Below are positions 38,145 to 59,700 of a stretch of DNA of 64,000 bases, one piece after another (positions within the stretch are counted from its first letter, which is position 1; every line of letters starts with the position of its first letter). The DNA comes from Flabesymbios commensalis. Lineage: Eukaryota > Annelida > Polychaeta > Terebellida > Flabelligeridae. A model generated the notes under the pieces. It was not told the origin of the DNA and ran no database searches. It saw only the letters and a list, made by a program, of their open reading frames with translations. Location of the stretch: positions 108,352,363 through 108,416,362 of the forward strand of contig OZ024903.1 of NCBI GenBank assembly GCA_964017125.1, in the 5' to 3' direction. A program made the translations under genes and the position numbers.

Positions 38145-40353
38145 GTACCACAAAAATATGAGCATGTCACACAAATTGTTTTCGAAATTGTTCATATACA
38201 GAAAAGAGAACATTGAGTTTCAGTTTCATATATGTTCAGTGCATAATATGCGTTTTTTGTGGAGGCAAAATGCTTGTAACCATAATGGGAAACATCGTAT
38301 ATTGTGTAACTATTTAAAGATCCATTTAGTGTAACTATTTAATTTACACACATGTGTAAATACATTTTTATGTTTCACATTTAAGTAATAATAATAATTA
38401 CTTATATTTGCGAATAAACTAGATGTACACATAAACCTACATTAAATAATTTTATTATTTTATTTGCATAAATGCGTACACAAACGGAAAAACACTCAAT
38501 TTTCAAGTATTGTTTAGGCGATGCGAGTTTAATCTGCGTATTTGTAGTAATATACTATATAATTGCTTTTCAACTAATTTGATGGTTTTATCAAGTCTCA
38601 CTTAATCAATAAATGTATACGATATCATTATTTAAATCCAGCCACCTGATTTTCTTGATCACCGATTTTGACAGTTCATAATACGCCTACATGGTAAGTG
38701 GGTGGATGCGGGAATATTACATGCACCGTATGCTGAGTTATAAAGCGACTTGTCTTTCAATGATTGGTCAGTGATTACATTACCGGCCCTCCTCCAAAGG
38801 GATACATGTCATTGTGCTATGATATAAATGCGACTGATCATAGCTTATGTGACGCCTTCACATCACACGCCAGCAGTCATAATAACACTTCACCATTAAA
38901 CTGGTCCTGCTCAGTGTCCTGGTCTTGTACATTATTCACCTCGGAGAATCAGGTAACACAAACGGGGAACGAGCATTTAGCCATGGTTGGCACAAAGTCA
39001 AAGATTATCAGGTGCATCAATACTTGGTGAATTTTAACTTATTTTGATAAAATACTAATTTAATGAGATAATATAATAACATTAAGTGACTGTAAATGTA
39101 TCAAACAAATGTAGACCAAGTGACAAATTAAATATTGGTGTTGGACTGGTCAATTGAACATTGGCTCATTTTATTTCTTGTTAGTAGCCTAATAAATACA
39201 TGGCCAGATCAGAAACAATTAATTAAAAGATACGTCAATTCGTTTGATGTAGAGTACAATGGGAAATTGCATTGTGCACATTATTTCTAAGGAATTCATT
39301 CACTAGGAATGTAATTGTTTTTGGGAAGATATATAAATTCGGTACTAACTGATATTTTTATTAACACATGATGTACGAGCCTCTGAATGTGCACAAAAAC
39401 TAAATATTACATGTTATAACACCAGCTACATTAGTGGGGCTATGTGACATTCACATTTTATATAAAATAATAATAATAATAATAAAAATAATAAATGCAA
39501 ATCGACAAAAACAAAAAGAGTTGTCCATTCATTAGGTGCAGCTGAAGCGTCCGGAATATGTGATATGAAGGGGCTGTGTAGTTTGAATACTGAGTACACA
39601 TACGTTTTCTAGATATGGGTGAAATGCATCACATGGGAATCGACATTGCATACCTTACTTACTGTATATGTAAACATACACTACATATTCATACCTGAAT
39701 GTCACTTACAAATATTTAACGACTTGAAAAAAACATATCTAAAAAATATCAACTGATACAGAGTTGTAGAGAATATGTTATTCATGGTTCCAAGATTCAT
39801 ATAGAAAGTGGTTAAATTTTACTCACTTTGGAACTTAGTGTGAAACGATTGCGACGTTTCGAACTGCCTTCAGGAGATGTTGATCACGCAATGATCAGGG
39901 TGGGTGATTCCAGGGATACTAGCTGCCACCACCAGCCTCTGGTACAGAGTTGTTAAACTAAAAGGCGATTATCACGGCATAATTAAGTTTATTTTGTGTT
40001 TGTGCCCTATTTAGGGGAATAGTGGATAGGTTTAGTGACTTTTGACTTCAAGTCATGATGCAAACGATTCTTTTGGCATGGAGTTCCCTTAAGGTCATAT
40101 AAAAAGATCTATCCAAAGACACAAGTGAGATCGGCCTTCGTATTCCAAATATTTGCATTTTTTTTAAATGACCGCCAAAAAAAACACAAAAAGCGCAATT
40201 TGCATATCAGTCATGCGCAAAATTACAATTTGGCGTCCAAATGTACATTTAAAAGGTCAAGAAATGAAATAAAATATCTACAAGAACGTAAATAACGATA
40301 TTTTTAGCTTAACACAGCCAACAATGGCTTAAAGGTAACATTATTCCCCTCTG
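38145..40353. other. AT-rich non-coding stretch
   Basis: Contains (AAT)n near 39,464-39,492, a possible promoter and first exon (38,763-38,952, listed separately), and a block at 39,840-39,960 whose minus strand reads CTGAAGGCAGTTCGAAACGTC, a type of word common at the ends of some retroelements. No coding exon is supported. Confidence 0.4.
38763..38952 (+). promoter_or_regulatory. Weak candidate promoter and non-coding first exon
   Basis: ATTGG (inverse CCAAT, 38,763-38,767) is followed 56 bp later by TATAAA (38,823-38,828). About 124 bp further is a good donor, AATCAG|GTAACA (exon end 38,952). A transcript starting near 38,853 could use this donor and form the 5' leader of the downstream + strand gene. 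The short open frame across it contains four N-x-S/T sites and several Cys but resembles nothing I recognise. This is only a spatial argument. Confidence 0.18.
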
Positions 40354-40644
40354 ATTAAAACACACCACTACATTATTTTCTTTGTCCGACCACGACATTC
40401 TAAGCCGGGAATGGAGAGTTATTGTTCATCAAGTACAGACCAATTATCATGACAGGCTTATGGTACTATATACAATCATGCGCGACCGAACTGTTGATTA
40501 TGAGGGGTTTTCATTATGGTCAGATGTGTTTTAAGTCAGTTGAAACCCTCAGAGCTCTACATACTTAGCTTTGAAAAAGGCCTCGGCCTTCGGCTCGGCC
40601 GTTTGCAAAGCTAAGAATGTAGAGCTCCTCGGGCTTTATCCTAT
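40354..40644 (-). repeat. 291-bp dispersed repeat, member B of an inverted pair
   Basis: The reverse complement matches 4,837-5,129 throughout, including the hairpin with AGCTCTACATTCTTAGC and AGCTAAG(T)ATGTAGAGCTC arms. Its hairpin stem is better preserved than in member A. It lies about 2.6 kb past the right edge of the satellite, and member A lies 1.8 kb before the left edge. Confidence 0.75.
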
Positions 40645-41373
40645 AATTAGCTGTATACAAGTCCAAATTTTAAGAAATCTAAGACGCCATATTTAGATGC
40701 TATGTTAATAATTTAACCATGTACATATATTTTATCATTTTTATGACAAATAAGTCAGTAACGACCTTTCTTTATGTCAATCAATATCTACATAAATTAT
40801 ATTTCCTTTTTTTTATGTCTAGTGCATAGTCATAATTATGCACATTGTACATGTACACTGTGCTCCAGATAAGATATTATTCGATTATTTATTGATGGCG
40901 TCCTAAACGTCTATACAGAAAACGAACACCTGGTCATAATAAACATGTCCTTCTATAAGCTTATGATCCTATTTTTTTGAATATTCAAATAGCAAATATG
41001 CTTAGGTTGAAAAGCCAGTTTAGTAGGTGGATCTAGCCTACTGCTGCAACATCCCTGCAAATAATAGGCTAAGCTATGTGATATAAATTCCTGTTTCCCT
41101 ATACTTTATTATTTTAATTTTTTCTTAAATTGACCTGACAAATCAAAAGTTACAGCGTCTATTGGACAACAGATTATATTGAACTTTGTTATGGTTGGGA
41201 ATCAACCACTTTTTTTCTCTGGCCAAGAGGATTTAATGGAAATTCCCTTGAACAGAGTTTGATGAAGATTTCTTCCTGGTCATACTTGGTGCAATGCATA
41301 CAGAAACAAGAGGTCAGCCGGCCACTAGAATCCCCCGCCCCGTCCGTGTGACAGAAATTGGTCATGTGCATCC

Positions 41374-41765
41374 TTACCTGAACTCTCACATTTTGTTTTA
41401 CAGTAATGGTCTACCTATTTAGCAAAGTATGCCATGTAGGTCTCTATTACAGATACTAGTCAATGGTGATCACAAGTCGGCCATTTTTTAATTAGATCAA
41501 GTTAGACATTTTCTAAGGAATATCCCTACCTGAAACTACACATTTTGTTTTATAGAAATGTCTAGCTATCTGACACGGTTTGTCAGATATCAGCGTCATT
41601 TAAGTTAATTACCTCCGAGAATCGGCCATTTTGAATTTGATCAAGATGAACATTTTCAGGGCATATCCCTACCTGGAACCGCACATTTTGTTGTATAGTA
41701 ATAGTCTAGCTATATGGCAGGGTTTGCAAATATCTGGCATATTAAAGTTAATTATGGCAGACTCC
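41374..41765. repeat. Tandem repeat, three copies of about 143-152 bp
   Basis: The word CACATTTTGTT recurs at 41,387, 41,539 and 41,682, each time preceded by TACCTG and followed by a TCTAGCTAT- or TCTACCTAT-like word. Between them are TCGGCCATTTT and TTGATCAAG-like words, also repeated. The copies differ at many positions, so the duplication is old. Confidence 0.75.
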
Positions 41766-41825
41766 GCTCCAGCCCCGGTATACTACATCACCCATAATTT
41801 CACATGATTTACCAGAACTTGCAAT

Positions 41826-42071
41826 TTGCCAATGTACATCTGCAAAGCCCCTTGCAAATGTTGTATACAAAGGCGGTTGTGCATGTCCCTCTGTGAGTGT
41901 AAAGGTGCATGCTCGTGTCATACTTTATGTATTGTAAACGGAAAGAGGCAAAATAAACGATGTACCAATTACGAGTGTTTGTTTACCATTATTTTCTACG
42001 TAATTTTAATTATTCATAGCGAAAGTAAAAAAAAATATTTTTACCTTTACACATGCTTCTTATATACCTGA
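41826..42071 (+). pseudogene. Cysteine-cluster coding remnant (CXC-like tail)
   Basis: The open frame encodes 81 residues with 12 Cys in the first 51. The spacing is C-x3-C-x-CC-x5-C-x3-C-x-C-x3-C-x-C-x3-C, with ICKAPCKCC and LCECKGACSC visible. This resembles the C-terminal Cys clusters (CXC/tesmin-like) found at the end of many uncharacterised invertebrate proteins, some carried by transposons. The upstream DNA in frame reads DSAPAPVYYI before a stop, which also fits the lead-in of such tails. The last 30 residues are AT-rich and probably not coding. It is best read as a decayed fragment and not an intact gene. Confidence 0.35.
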
Positions 42072-42640
42072 GTAAAATAGTAAAAAATTTCATTGTTTTG
42101 GCGGCCATTTTGAAAAAACGCAAATCTTTACCATTTGAGGCCGGATAGAGCTGTGGACCTAAGATGCATTATTGCCAAAGGAAACATTTGCATCATGATC
42201 TGAAGTAAACACCCTATTTTGTGCAGTTAACCTACCTACTAGAAAGAGGGGTGCTGTGTGTGGGAAACGGTTGACATTTATGTAGACCAGTCTTTATGAG
42301 CATGTCTAATATAACATTTCAGATCCTTAGGTTAAGTACTTTTGTCTTTAACAAGTGTTCAGAAATAATAATATTCACAATTATATTTGTGGTTAAGTCT
42401 ATAATAAGAGCTTAAAGGGTTTTGGTTGGAATAATGTTGACCCAGCGTCGCAGACGGTGGCCCAACATTATTTCACAATTGGGCCAATGTATCTGGGTGG
42501 TGACCTTTCTGGCCAAGGGAGTGGGTGGGTAGGCCTACATCGTGTGTATCGTAGAGACACGCGCAGCACGATTCACTGACAAGTATCGAATGGATGTTGG
42601 CCAGAACCGGCGATAGAGGTGGAATGAATAATGTATTCAC
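42072..42640. other. Non-coding stretch with one short dispersed repeat
   Basis: Holds a copy of the GTTGAGCC-type repeat at about 42,417-42,490 (AATGTTGACCCAGCGTCG, then GGTGGCCCAACATTA), which is partly self-complementary. Nothing else was recognised. Confidence 0.45.
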
Positions 42641-42649
42641 TTGTTTTTA

Positions 42650-43440
42650 CAAAATTTGCGTGTGCTGAATGCGAATCTGCCGGATAACGTGCTATATTTA
42701 GGGACCTTCAAATTAGCAAAACCTAAAATGGCCACCAAAATATCGAGAACACCCCATATTTTCTATAGTTTGTCGCACATAATTTTTTGGCTGAAAGATT
42801 TGTAATTGATAAATTTTTTCTTGTGCCTTTGGAAAGAAGTGACCTTTATTTGACCTTTACATCCAAGACATCCGCCGATTTTTATGTATTTACTGTTTCT
42901 ATAAGTATACTGCTAAACAAATGGACAATATTATGACGTATTTGTGGTACCATAGTGGATTAGTAAAGCTTACTGACGAGAAAAATTAAAAGAAAAAACC
43001 CAAAATGGCCGCGAAATTTACCTTCATATGAACAAAAAACATCAAAATGTAAATTAAACATCTATCGTAAAATCCAAGATGGACGTCATTTTGCATATTT
43101 ACTATTAAAATAATGATGTCATTCTAAACACTAAGCACAGCAAAGCATCAAACAAAAGATGTTTATGATATTATAGTTCAAGTGCATAAAAAACGCTTTT
43201 ATTTGTTTGTTGGCAGTAACCATTTTGAATTTGAAGGTCAAATAAAGGTCATTTTGATCGAGAAACATGAGACATAAATTTATCAAATCAAAATCATGCA
43301 GAAACCAAAAATCGTGCAACAATTTGCAACAAAAATATAGAAAGGATGTGGTTTTGGCAGCCATTTTTGTTTTGCTTATTTAAAGGTGAAGGACACCAAA
43401 TATAGAATTTTATCCGACAGATTCGAATTCAGCACACACA
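42650..43440. repeat. Large foldback repeat, copy 1
   Basis: The left arm starts GTGTGCTGAATGCGAATC and the right arm ends GATTCGAATTCAGCACACAC. The arms, each about 300-350 bp, are complementary with many mismatches; for example GACCTTTATTTGACC on the left pairs with GGTCAAATAAAGGTC on the right. The words AAATGGCC and GCCATTTT sit at mirrored positions. No open frame survives. It is probably a non-autonomous foldback DNA element. Confidence 0.7.
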
Positions 43441-43870
43441 AATTATGTAAACAAGTTTCAACTCAGGATAAATACACACTTTTTTCAAAAAAAGTCTGCA
43501 GTATTCTTTAATTTGAAAATATATATTCAATGTGCAATGTACAAATCTAGATACTTTTAAGGATATACACATCCGGGTTCAGAAAACATAAGTCAAATAT
43601 ATATATGGCCAATAATTATGTTTTATTAAGTCTTTTCCATTTTTGTATTTTGTTGTCGATTTTGATTATTTGTGATAAAAAAAATGTTTAAACGTATGTG
43701 TAGAGATAACTTTTTTATCCACTGCATCATGCAATACATCACTGGAACGGAAATTTTATCTTTTATATGGTATATTGCATGTGTAGATTAGTAAGCTTGA
43801 ACTGCAGCGGCAGACGTTTGCGTAACCCTAGCCCCTATTTTTCGGTTTGGCGGTACCCCACATAAGCGGT
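43441..43870 (+). repeat. Outer extension of the foldback family
   Basis: Continues from the copy 1 right arm through ATACACACTTTTTTC to GACGTTTGCGTAACCCTAG and GGCGGTACCCCAC. The same order recurs at 45,300-45,760 (GACGTTTGCGTAACCCTAC, then GGGGTACCCCAAT) and, in short form, at 2,222-2,460. The conserved CGTAACCCTA block may mark one boundary of the repeat. Confidence 0.6.
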
Positions 43871-44374
43871 CCAAATATATATTCTGTCCATATTTTGTTA
43901 CTGGTAACATCTTATTTCATATTTTGGACATATCAAAGGTTAAATAAAAGTTGGTGTGGGTGAGTAGCGTGTATATTGCTATATTACACTACTATATTAC
44001 TTTGAAATATAAACATTTTCAAAAATACCCGTGTGTTTTTAGGGTCGTGACCTTTAAGACCCCGGAAATGACCTTTAATTAGAGTTTCAGAAAAAAATTA
44101 CACCCTATTTTATTTTGTTGAGTATTATTTTTCTTCAAATTGAACATATGTGTCAAGGATTAACATGCAATTCCCACGGTACCACATTTACTGACATGTG
44201 ACGCTATACTATAACCATTGAGGCTCGATGGAGGCACGGCCAAATTCACGCTCATCGTCAGCCACTGACAAAAGTGGTGGACCAGCAATTTGAAAATGTG
44301 TGTATTTAGTCTGGTCTGAAATATGAAACATTAAACATTGCTAGACATTTAAGTGCAGAATTTGTTCCCACTTT

Positions 44375-45300
44375 TCACATAATTTGGGTGTGCTGAATTC
44401 GAATCTGTCGGATAACATCCTATCTTTGGTGTCCTTCACATTCAAATAAGCAAAATAAAAAAATGGCCTCCGAAACCACATCTCTTCTAAATTTTTGTTG
44501 TACATTAACGCACAATTTTCACTTTCTGCATGATTTGGAGTTGACAAATTTATCTCTCATATTTTTTTTATCAAAATGATCTTCATTTGACCATTAAATT
44601 CAGAAAGATTAACGCCAACACACAAAGAAAAGAGCCTTTTATGCATCTTAACTATAATATAAAAAACAACACTTGTTTATTGGAAATCTAAAAAATTGAC
44701 TAAGTAATACGACAGACTAGGCTACAAGGTATTTAAAACTCTGTTTAAGCACAATATATTCTAACATGCTTTGATGTTTTATATTCTAACATGCTTTGAT
44801 GTTTTATATTCTAACATGCTTTGATGTTTTATTATTTAGAATGACGATGAAAAATAAACATCAGAATTTACATTTTGACAGCTATTTTTTTGCTCATATG
44901 AATGTGAATGTCGCGGCCTTTTTGGAATTTTTCATTTGAATTTACTCGTCAGTAACGTTTATTTCTGGTCCACTAAGTTACTACAATTAAAACATATTAT
45001 CATCAACATGTATAGTGTTACACTTATAGTATACTTATAGTAACAGTAAATATATTTAAAAACGACGGGCATCTTGTTTTTTAAAAGGTTCCTTCTTTCC
45101 AAGACACTAGAAATACCATCTCGAAAGAACAATAAATTGTGCTTTTGTGTGCTAATAAACCATTAAAAATACGGGGGTTTCTTTACATTTTGGCAGCCAT
45201 TTTGTGTTTTTTTAATTTGTAGGTGATGGGTCACCAACTATAGAATGTTATCCGACAGATTCAAATTCATCACACATAAATAATTTATAAACATTATAAA
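44375..45300. repeat. Large foldback repeat, copy 2
   Basis: The left arm, from GTGTGCTGAATTCGAATC (44,388), is the inverse of 43,130-43,440. The right arm ends near ACAGATTCAAATTCATCACAC. Words such as GGTGTCCTTCACATTC and AAATAAGCAAAATAA mirror those in the right arm of copy 1. Between the arms lies the 25-bp triplet at 44,761-44,835. Confidence 0.65.
44761..44835 (+). repeat. 25-bp tandem repeat, three copies
   Basis: CTAACATGCTTTGATG begins at 44,761, 44,786 and 44,811, with identical intervening TTTTATATT. The copies are perfect, so the expansion is recent. Confidence 0.9.
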
Positions 45301-46239
45301 AATTATACACAAAAATAAGATGAAAAAAATCATGATACAGATTTTAGCCTATGCTAAATACACACATTTTCATAAAAGGCTACAATATTATTAAATTGAA
45401 AAAGTATATGACATTTATAAATATAAATAACACTCATTTTTAAGCATACACACATTTGGATTCAGACAATATAGGCCAGATATGGATATGTCCAATAATT
45501 ACTTTTTACTAAGTCGTTTCCCTTCACCATGTTATATCGTTTGTTTTGTTGTTCATTTTGATTTTTTTATAATAAAGACATCCTGCTTGAGCGTATGCGG
45601 AGAGACGACTATCATTATACTGCAATGTGGGTTATAAATCCTCAGAATATGCTATTATGGTATATCTCAAGTGCAGATTGGTTGATCAGAACATCAACGA
45701 CAGACGTTTGCGTAACCCTACCCCCTAATTTTAGACAGGTTCAGGGGTACCCCAATATAGGTGGTCAAACATACCCATGGTGCTTAATTTCGAGCTGTTA
45801 ACATCAAAATAAGTTTTCTAGACACCATAAGGGTTTTAAAAATGTAAGTAACAAAAGTTGATCCACCTTATGCTCGTGGACCATTTTCACCTGCCATACT
45901 ATATTGTCCTTTGACGATTTTTCAAGCGTAATTTAATCACAAATTGTGAAAAGTGATTTCCATCAAAATGAACACTTTATTAGTATTGCCTTGACAACGA
46001 AGGAATTTTGAAAAGGAAGAGTATTTTCAAAATGTATATTGTCTGTAAGCTGATAAAACTGCTAATTGTTTTACAAGTTGGAAAAATGATTTTGTGTGTC
46101 TTATCTTACTAGTCGCAGACTCGCGTGTTTGTGGTTTCATTATGTGATTGTGCTCACTTCTGCATTGATGATTTCTTAAATTAGTTAAAGTTAAAAACAA
46201 AACATTTATCTTCACGAAATATTTCTTGGTGTGTTTCAG
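45301..46239. other. Foldback-family sequence followed by unassigned DNA
   Basis: 45,301-45,760 continues the repeat described for 43,441-43,870. 45,761-46,239 shows nothing recognisable before a good splice acceptor (GTGTTTCAG) at 46,231-46,239, so it is probably intron of the downstream gene. Confidence 0.5.
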
Positions 46240-56360
<10,121 letters not shown>

Positions 56361-57030
56361 TCTGATGGAGCTGAATGATGTGGTCAGGAGAAAATGGGTA
56401 GGTACACATTATTTTGGAATCATTTTCAAAACATAGTCATGTTATTTTTCTTGTCGATAAATGTCCTCCAACACCAAGTAGTAATTATACAGATTCAATA
56501 TATGTATACAACCTTGTATTACAATTAATTGATATTGTTTTAATTGGTAATAAAATATGTTTTTACTAATATGTGTATACACATTAGGTTTACGTAATTG
56601 ACGTGCGTCGCCATGTTTTAATTGTTTACCAATTGTTGCTCGGAGTACAATAGACCTGACAGTCAAGAGGTTAATGAATGAAAAGCTATAGTCATTCCAG
56701 ATAAAAATGAAATTACTAATCTGTTTGCAGATCTTAACTTTCAATCGACGCCATCTCGGGCAACATATCATCATTTCCAACAACAGAGAAGACTGTGATA
56801 GACCTAAATGAACTTGTTTCTCCATTTAAGTAGTAGTTTATTAGTTACGTATAGGTTATTCGACCTGGCAAACCGTTGAAATGTTTCAAAAAGACATTAT
56901 GACACGGTTATGATAAAATTCATTTGATATTTATCCATATATGTGTTGTATTTTGATTGTCAGATGCATATTACCATTACATTTTACTCTATCTTATTAA
57001 AAGATGATATATAAAGTTGTACTTTCGTTT
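56361..57030 (+). other. Probable 3' untranslated region with a possible intron
   Basis: A good donor, AAATGG|GTAGGT, lies at 56,397/56,398, and an acceptor, ATCTGTTTGCAG, ends at 56,730. If used, the stop codon lies 37 nt before the junction, close enough to avoid nonsense-mediated decay under the usual 50-nt rule. No clear polyadenylation site could be assigned. An AATAAA at about 57,934 is far downstream. An open frame on the opposite strand (56,442-56,825) resembles nothing and is taken as chance. Confidence 0.3.
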
Positions 57031-57266
57031 AGGGGTTTTGTCAAGTTAAAAAAATTCCAAAAATCCGAGAAAAACTCGGAAGTGGGTGGGTGGGTCAAGC
57101 CCCAACTCGGATTTCTTTTTTTTTTGAAATATTTTGTTTTTTGTGTTGTTTTTGTCGTTGTACATGTTTCCAAAAAAAAAAAAAAAAAATTGGATGGCGA
57201 GTGAGTGGATGGGACAATCCGAGTTTTTCTCGGATTTTTGAATTTTTTTAACTTGACAATACCCCT
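57031..57266. mobile_element. Palindromic MITE, copy 2
   Basis: Same ends as the 4,391 element (AGGGGTTTTGTCAAGTTAA on the left, the inverse of it at 57,248-57,266 with one mismatch) and the same inner CCGAGAAAAACTCGG / CCGAGTTTTTCTCGG pair. Its core keeps TCAAGCCCCAACTCGGATTT but has an A tract in place of the G-rich patch. Similar length (236 versus 249 bp). Confidence 0.78.
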
Positions 57267-58322
57267 GATTGAGATCATAAATTAAACGGTCAACCTGAAA
57301 ATAACAAGAAGTAAATTAGTTTGATATTAGCTGTATTAACATCTATATTGATCATTATGCTTGAATAAGCGAGCTTTTGATTTTCATAGATATATTTGAA
57401 ATTGAAGGTATGTATGATCTGACACATCTATCAACCATTGAATTCCCATCTGAACTGATGGAATGTATGACATGGTTTATTTATTCCAGAATACGTTTAT
57501 TTCATGTATCATATGTTATCTCTCCACGACGTAGTAACTCTTAAAGTCATCATATAAGCTATCAATTTATTTATTTTTCACTTCAAACTAAAACGGTGAA
57601 AACTTTTTGTACCACAAATATGACATGTTCTATTGCGATTAAACAACTTTACCCGTTAGATCACTCTAACAATTGTCATTGTCTCAAAGACTGTGCTACT
57701 TATGTAGTGACTTAGATGTTATGTTATATATAACTATACATTGGTGAAGGACAGTTATTTTAACATTTATTTTATACAATGATAATGTGATAAACAAATA
57801 ACAAAATATCAACACACTTAGTGTTTTTGTCATGAAGTCTGCTGGCCAGATAATGAATGACATTCAAATTTACAAATATTTATTTCGCAAACTGATTTGA
57901 ATGTGATATACAACTATGTGAAGTTTTTAGATAATAAAATAATGTTTGTTTATAAAATGTTATGTTTGTTTTTAACTACAGTGTATTTGAAATATAACAC
58001 ATTCAACGAGCTGTGCTATAGTTTTTTTATTGCTGAAAACAATCTCTGTACATTCAGCTACGTTTACAATTATTACATTTTCGTGCCTGCACCGTACCCA
58101 ACACGTGGCTAACATTGACAACTTTGGCGAAAAATGTAATTTTCTACCAAAGATAATTAACCCTTTAAGTGCTAAATTATAGAATTTGAATTTTAACCAA
58201 TTTGAAGTTATGTCTCGCTACAGCGAACCATAACTTAAAGTGACTGATATTTATATAAATTTTTACTTTTTAAAACAAAACACATTCCAATCTAACAGTT
58301 TGATCGCTGATTTCTCCTTCAA
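57267..58322. other. AT-rich non-coding stretch, nothing recognised
   Basis: No coding exon, RNA gene or repeat border supported. AATAAA-type words are present (for example near 57,934) but cannot be tied to a gene. Confidence 0.4.
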
Positions 58323-58335
58323 ATTTATACAGTCA

Positions 58336-58436
58336 CAATGCTACGACCAGGTGGACCGGGCGGTGTCAGCACTACAACATAAACTTACCACAATTTAAAT
58401 TGATACCACAACTGTTATATTCTCATATGAAATGTC
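58336..58436 (+). repeat. Local duplication, copy 1 (uninterrupted)
   Basis: About 100 bp from ATGCTACGACCAGGTGGACC to TATTCTCATATGAAAT match 59,489-59,520 plus 59,633-59,700. This copy is continuous across GTGTCAGCACTACAAC. A frame through this copy is open for about 55 codons from the acceptor-like TTATACAG, but the match to any protein is nil. Confidence 0.75.
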
Positions 58437-59488
58437 CAAATACAAGGGCTATAGACACAATGATTGAGGACACAATTTATTCGTCTATTAAAATGGGACA
58501 CTTTTAAAACTATTTGGAATAAAGTAAAATACAAGTATCTCAGTACCTGCCCCGAAAAGACGAAGCGTTGGCCCAAAGTTATACCATCACTGGCCAATGC
58601 TTGGTGCTTTCTCGGTGGCCTTGTCTAACTGTGCCCTGTGTATGCGAAACAAAATGGGACACTAGCTGTTTATTTCTGGTAAAATATGTTTTAAAACTGT
58701 CTAGCTTTGAGCCCAGAGTTATTAAATACCTTATAAAGAATCCAATGTCCTGGACTGATTGCTTAGATATCGTCTTCTCCAGGAAGACTAATATGTCAGG
58801 TCAGGACAAACATATATACTAAAATGTCACAGTCGCCGCTTTTACGTTTTTTTTCATATCGATGTACTGTGACACATACACCCACACCCACCCTATGTAG
58901 CTCCCTTTGATCTCATGTTTTCTTACATAAACATTTTACAAGGACTATTTTTATAGTCATGTGGCAACTACCCTAAATATATTACAAAAAATAGTACGTA
59001 TTTCAAAAGTAAAATCATTTCCAATGAATAGTGCAAATTAATACCACGCAATATTTTTGCTGGTATTTTCCGTTTAGTCGCTGCATGACCAAAATAATTT
59101 ATCGAATAATCAGCAATTATCTTTATGGAATGGATTATTAGTATCTCCTTCAATGGTTTATACTGTACAATTAAATGACAAACAGCAGTAAGGTCTTACG
59201 TGAAAAAAAACGGTTACTACAGTATTAAGTTTAACATAATATAGGTGCACTCGCATGCGCGCCATGTTTTGATGCCATCTCGAAGTAAATATTATTGATC
59301 TGTGAAGCGAAACGTTCAATGTAAGATAATTATGAAGAGTGATGAAAGGCCTATTCAATTAACGGTCGGAACAGTTAGAAAGATATATATTTATCATCAA
59401 TGCGAATACATTATCGAGGTTAATGGTGAATTGTTCTGGAAATGTAGTCACAATTGTAAAACATAATCGTAACTGCACCGCTATATAT
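58437..59488. other. Non-coding stretch, nothing recognised
   Basis: Contains short open frames only. No homology to known domains could be seen, and no repeat ends were found. Confidence 0.4.
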
Positions 59489-59700
59489 ATGCTACGACCA
59501 GGTGGACCGGTCGGAGTCAGGACAAGTATTCTCGTACGAGTTACGATATATCGCAGGCTTCGGACTGGTCGAGATGGCCATCTCGACCAATCCGAAGCCT
59601 ACGATATATCTTAACTTGTTCGAGAATACGGGCCCAGCACTACAACATAAACTTACTACAATTTAAAGTGATACCACAACTGTTATATTCTCACATGAAA
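59489..59700 (+). repeat. Local duplication, copy 2, interrupted by a palindromic insertion
   Basis: Same sequence as 58,336-58,436 with a few substitutions, but split between GGAGTCAG (ending 59,520) and CAGCACTACAAC by the palindrome described next. A shared CAG on both sides of the insertion fits a 3-bp target duplication. Confidence 0.75.
59521..59633. mobile_element. Palindromic MITE inserted in duplication copy 2
   Basis: Near-perfect palindrome: GTATTCTCGTACGAGTTACG on the left, and the inverse ending CTTGTTCGAGAATAC on the right, centred on GAGATGGCCATCTC (centre 59,577). The same family, with 121 bp, is at 62,884-63,004. It encodes nothing and could form a hairpin of about 50 bp stem. 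The ends are GGGCC-like at the right and altered at the left. Confidence 0.82.

Noticed and set aside
41189-41389. 66-codon minus-strand frame with several Cys and His
   Set aside because: The pattern does not fit a zinc-finger spacing and the first tandem 145-bp repeat overlaps it.
56442-56825. 127-codon open frame on the minus strand
   Set aside because: It is AT-rich, lacks any recognisable domain and overlaps the probable 3' end of the + strand gene.
58568-58822. 84-codon open frame on the + strand
   Set aside because: No domain, no splice context and no similarity to neighbouring coding exons.
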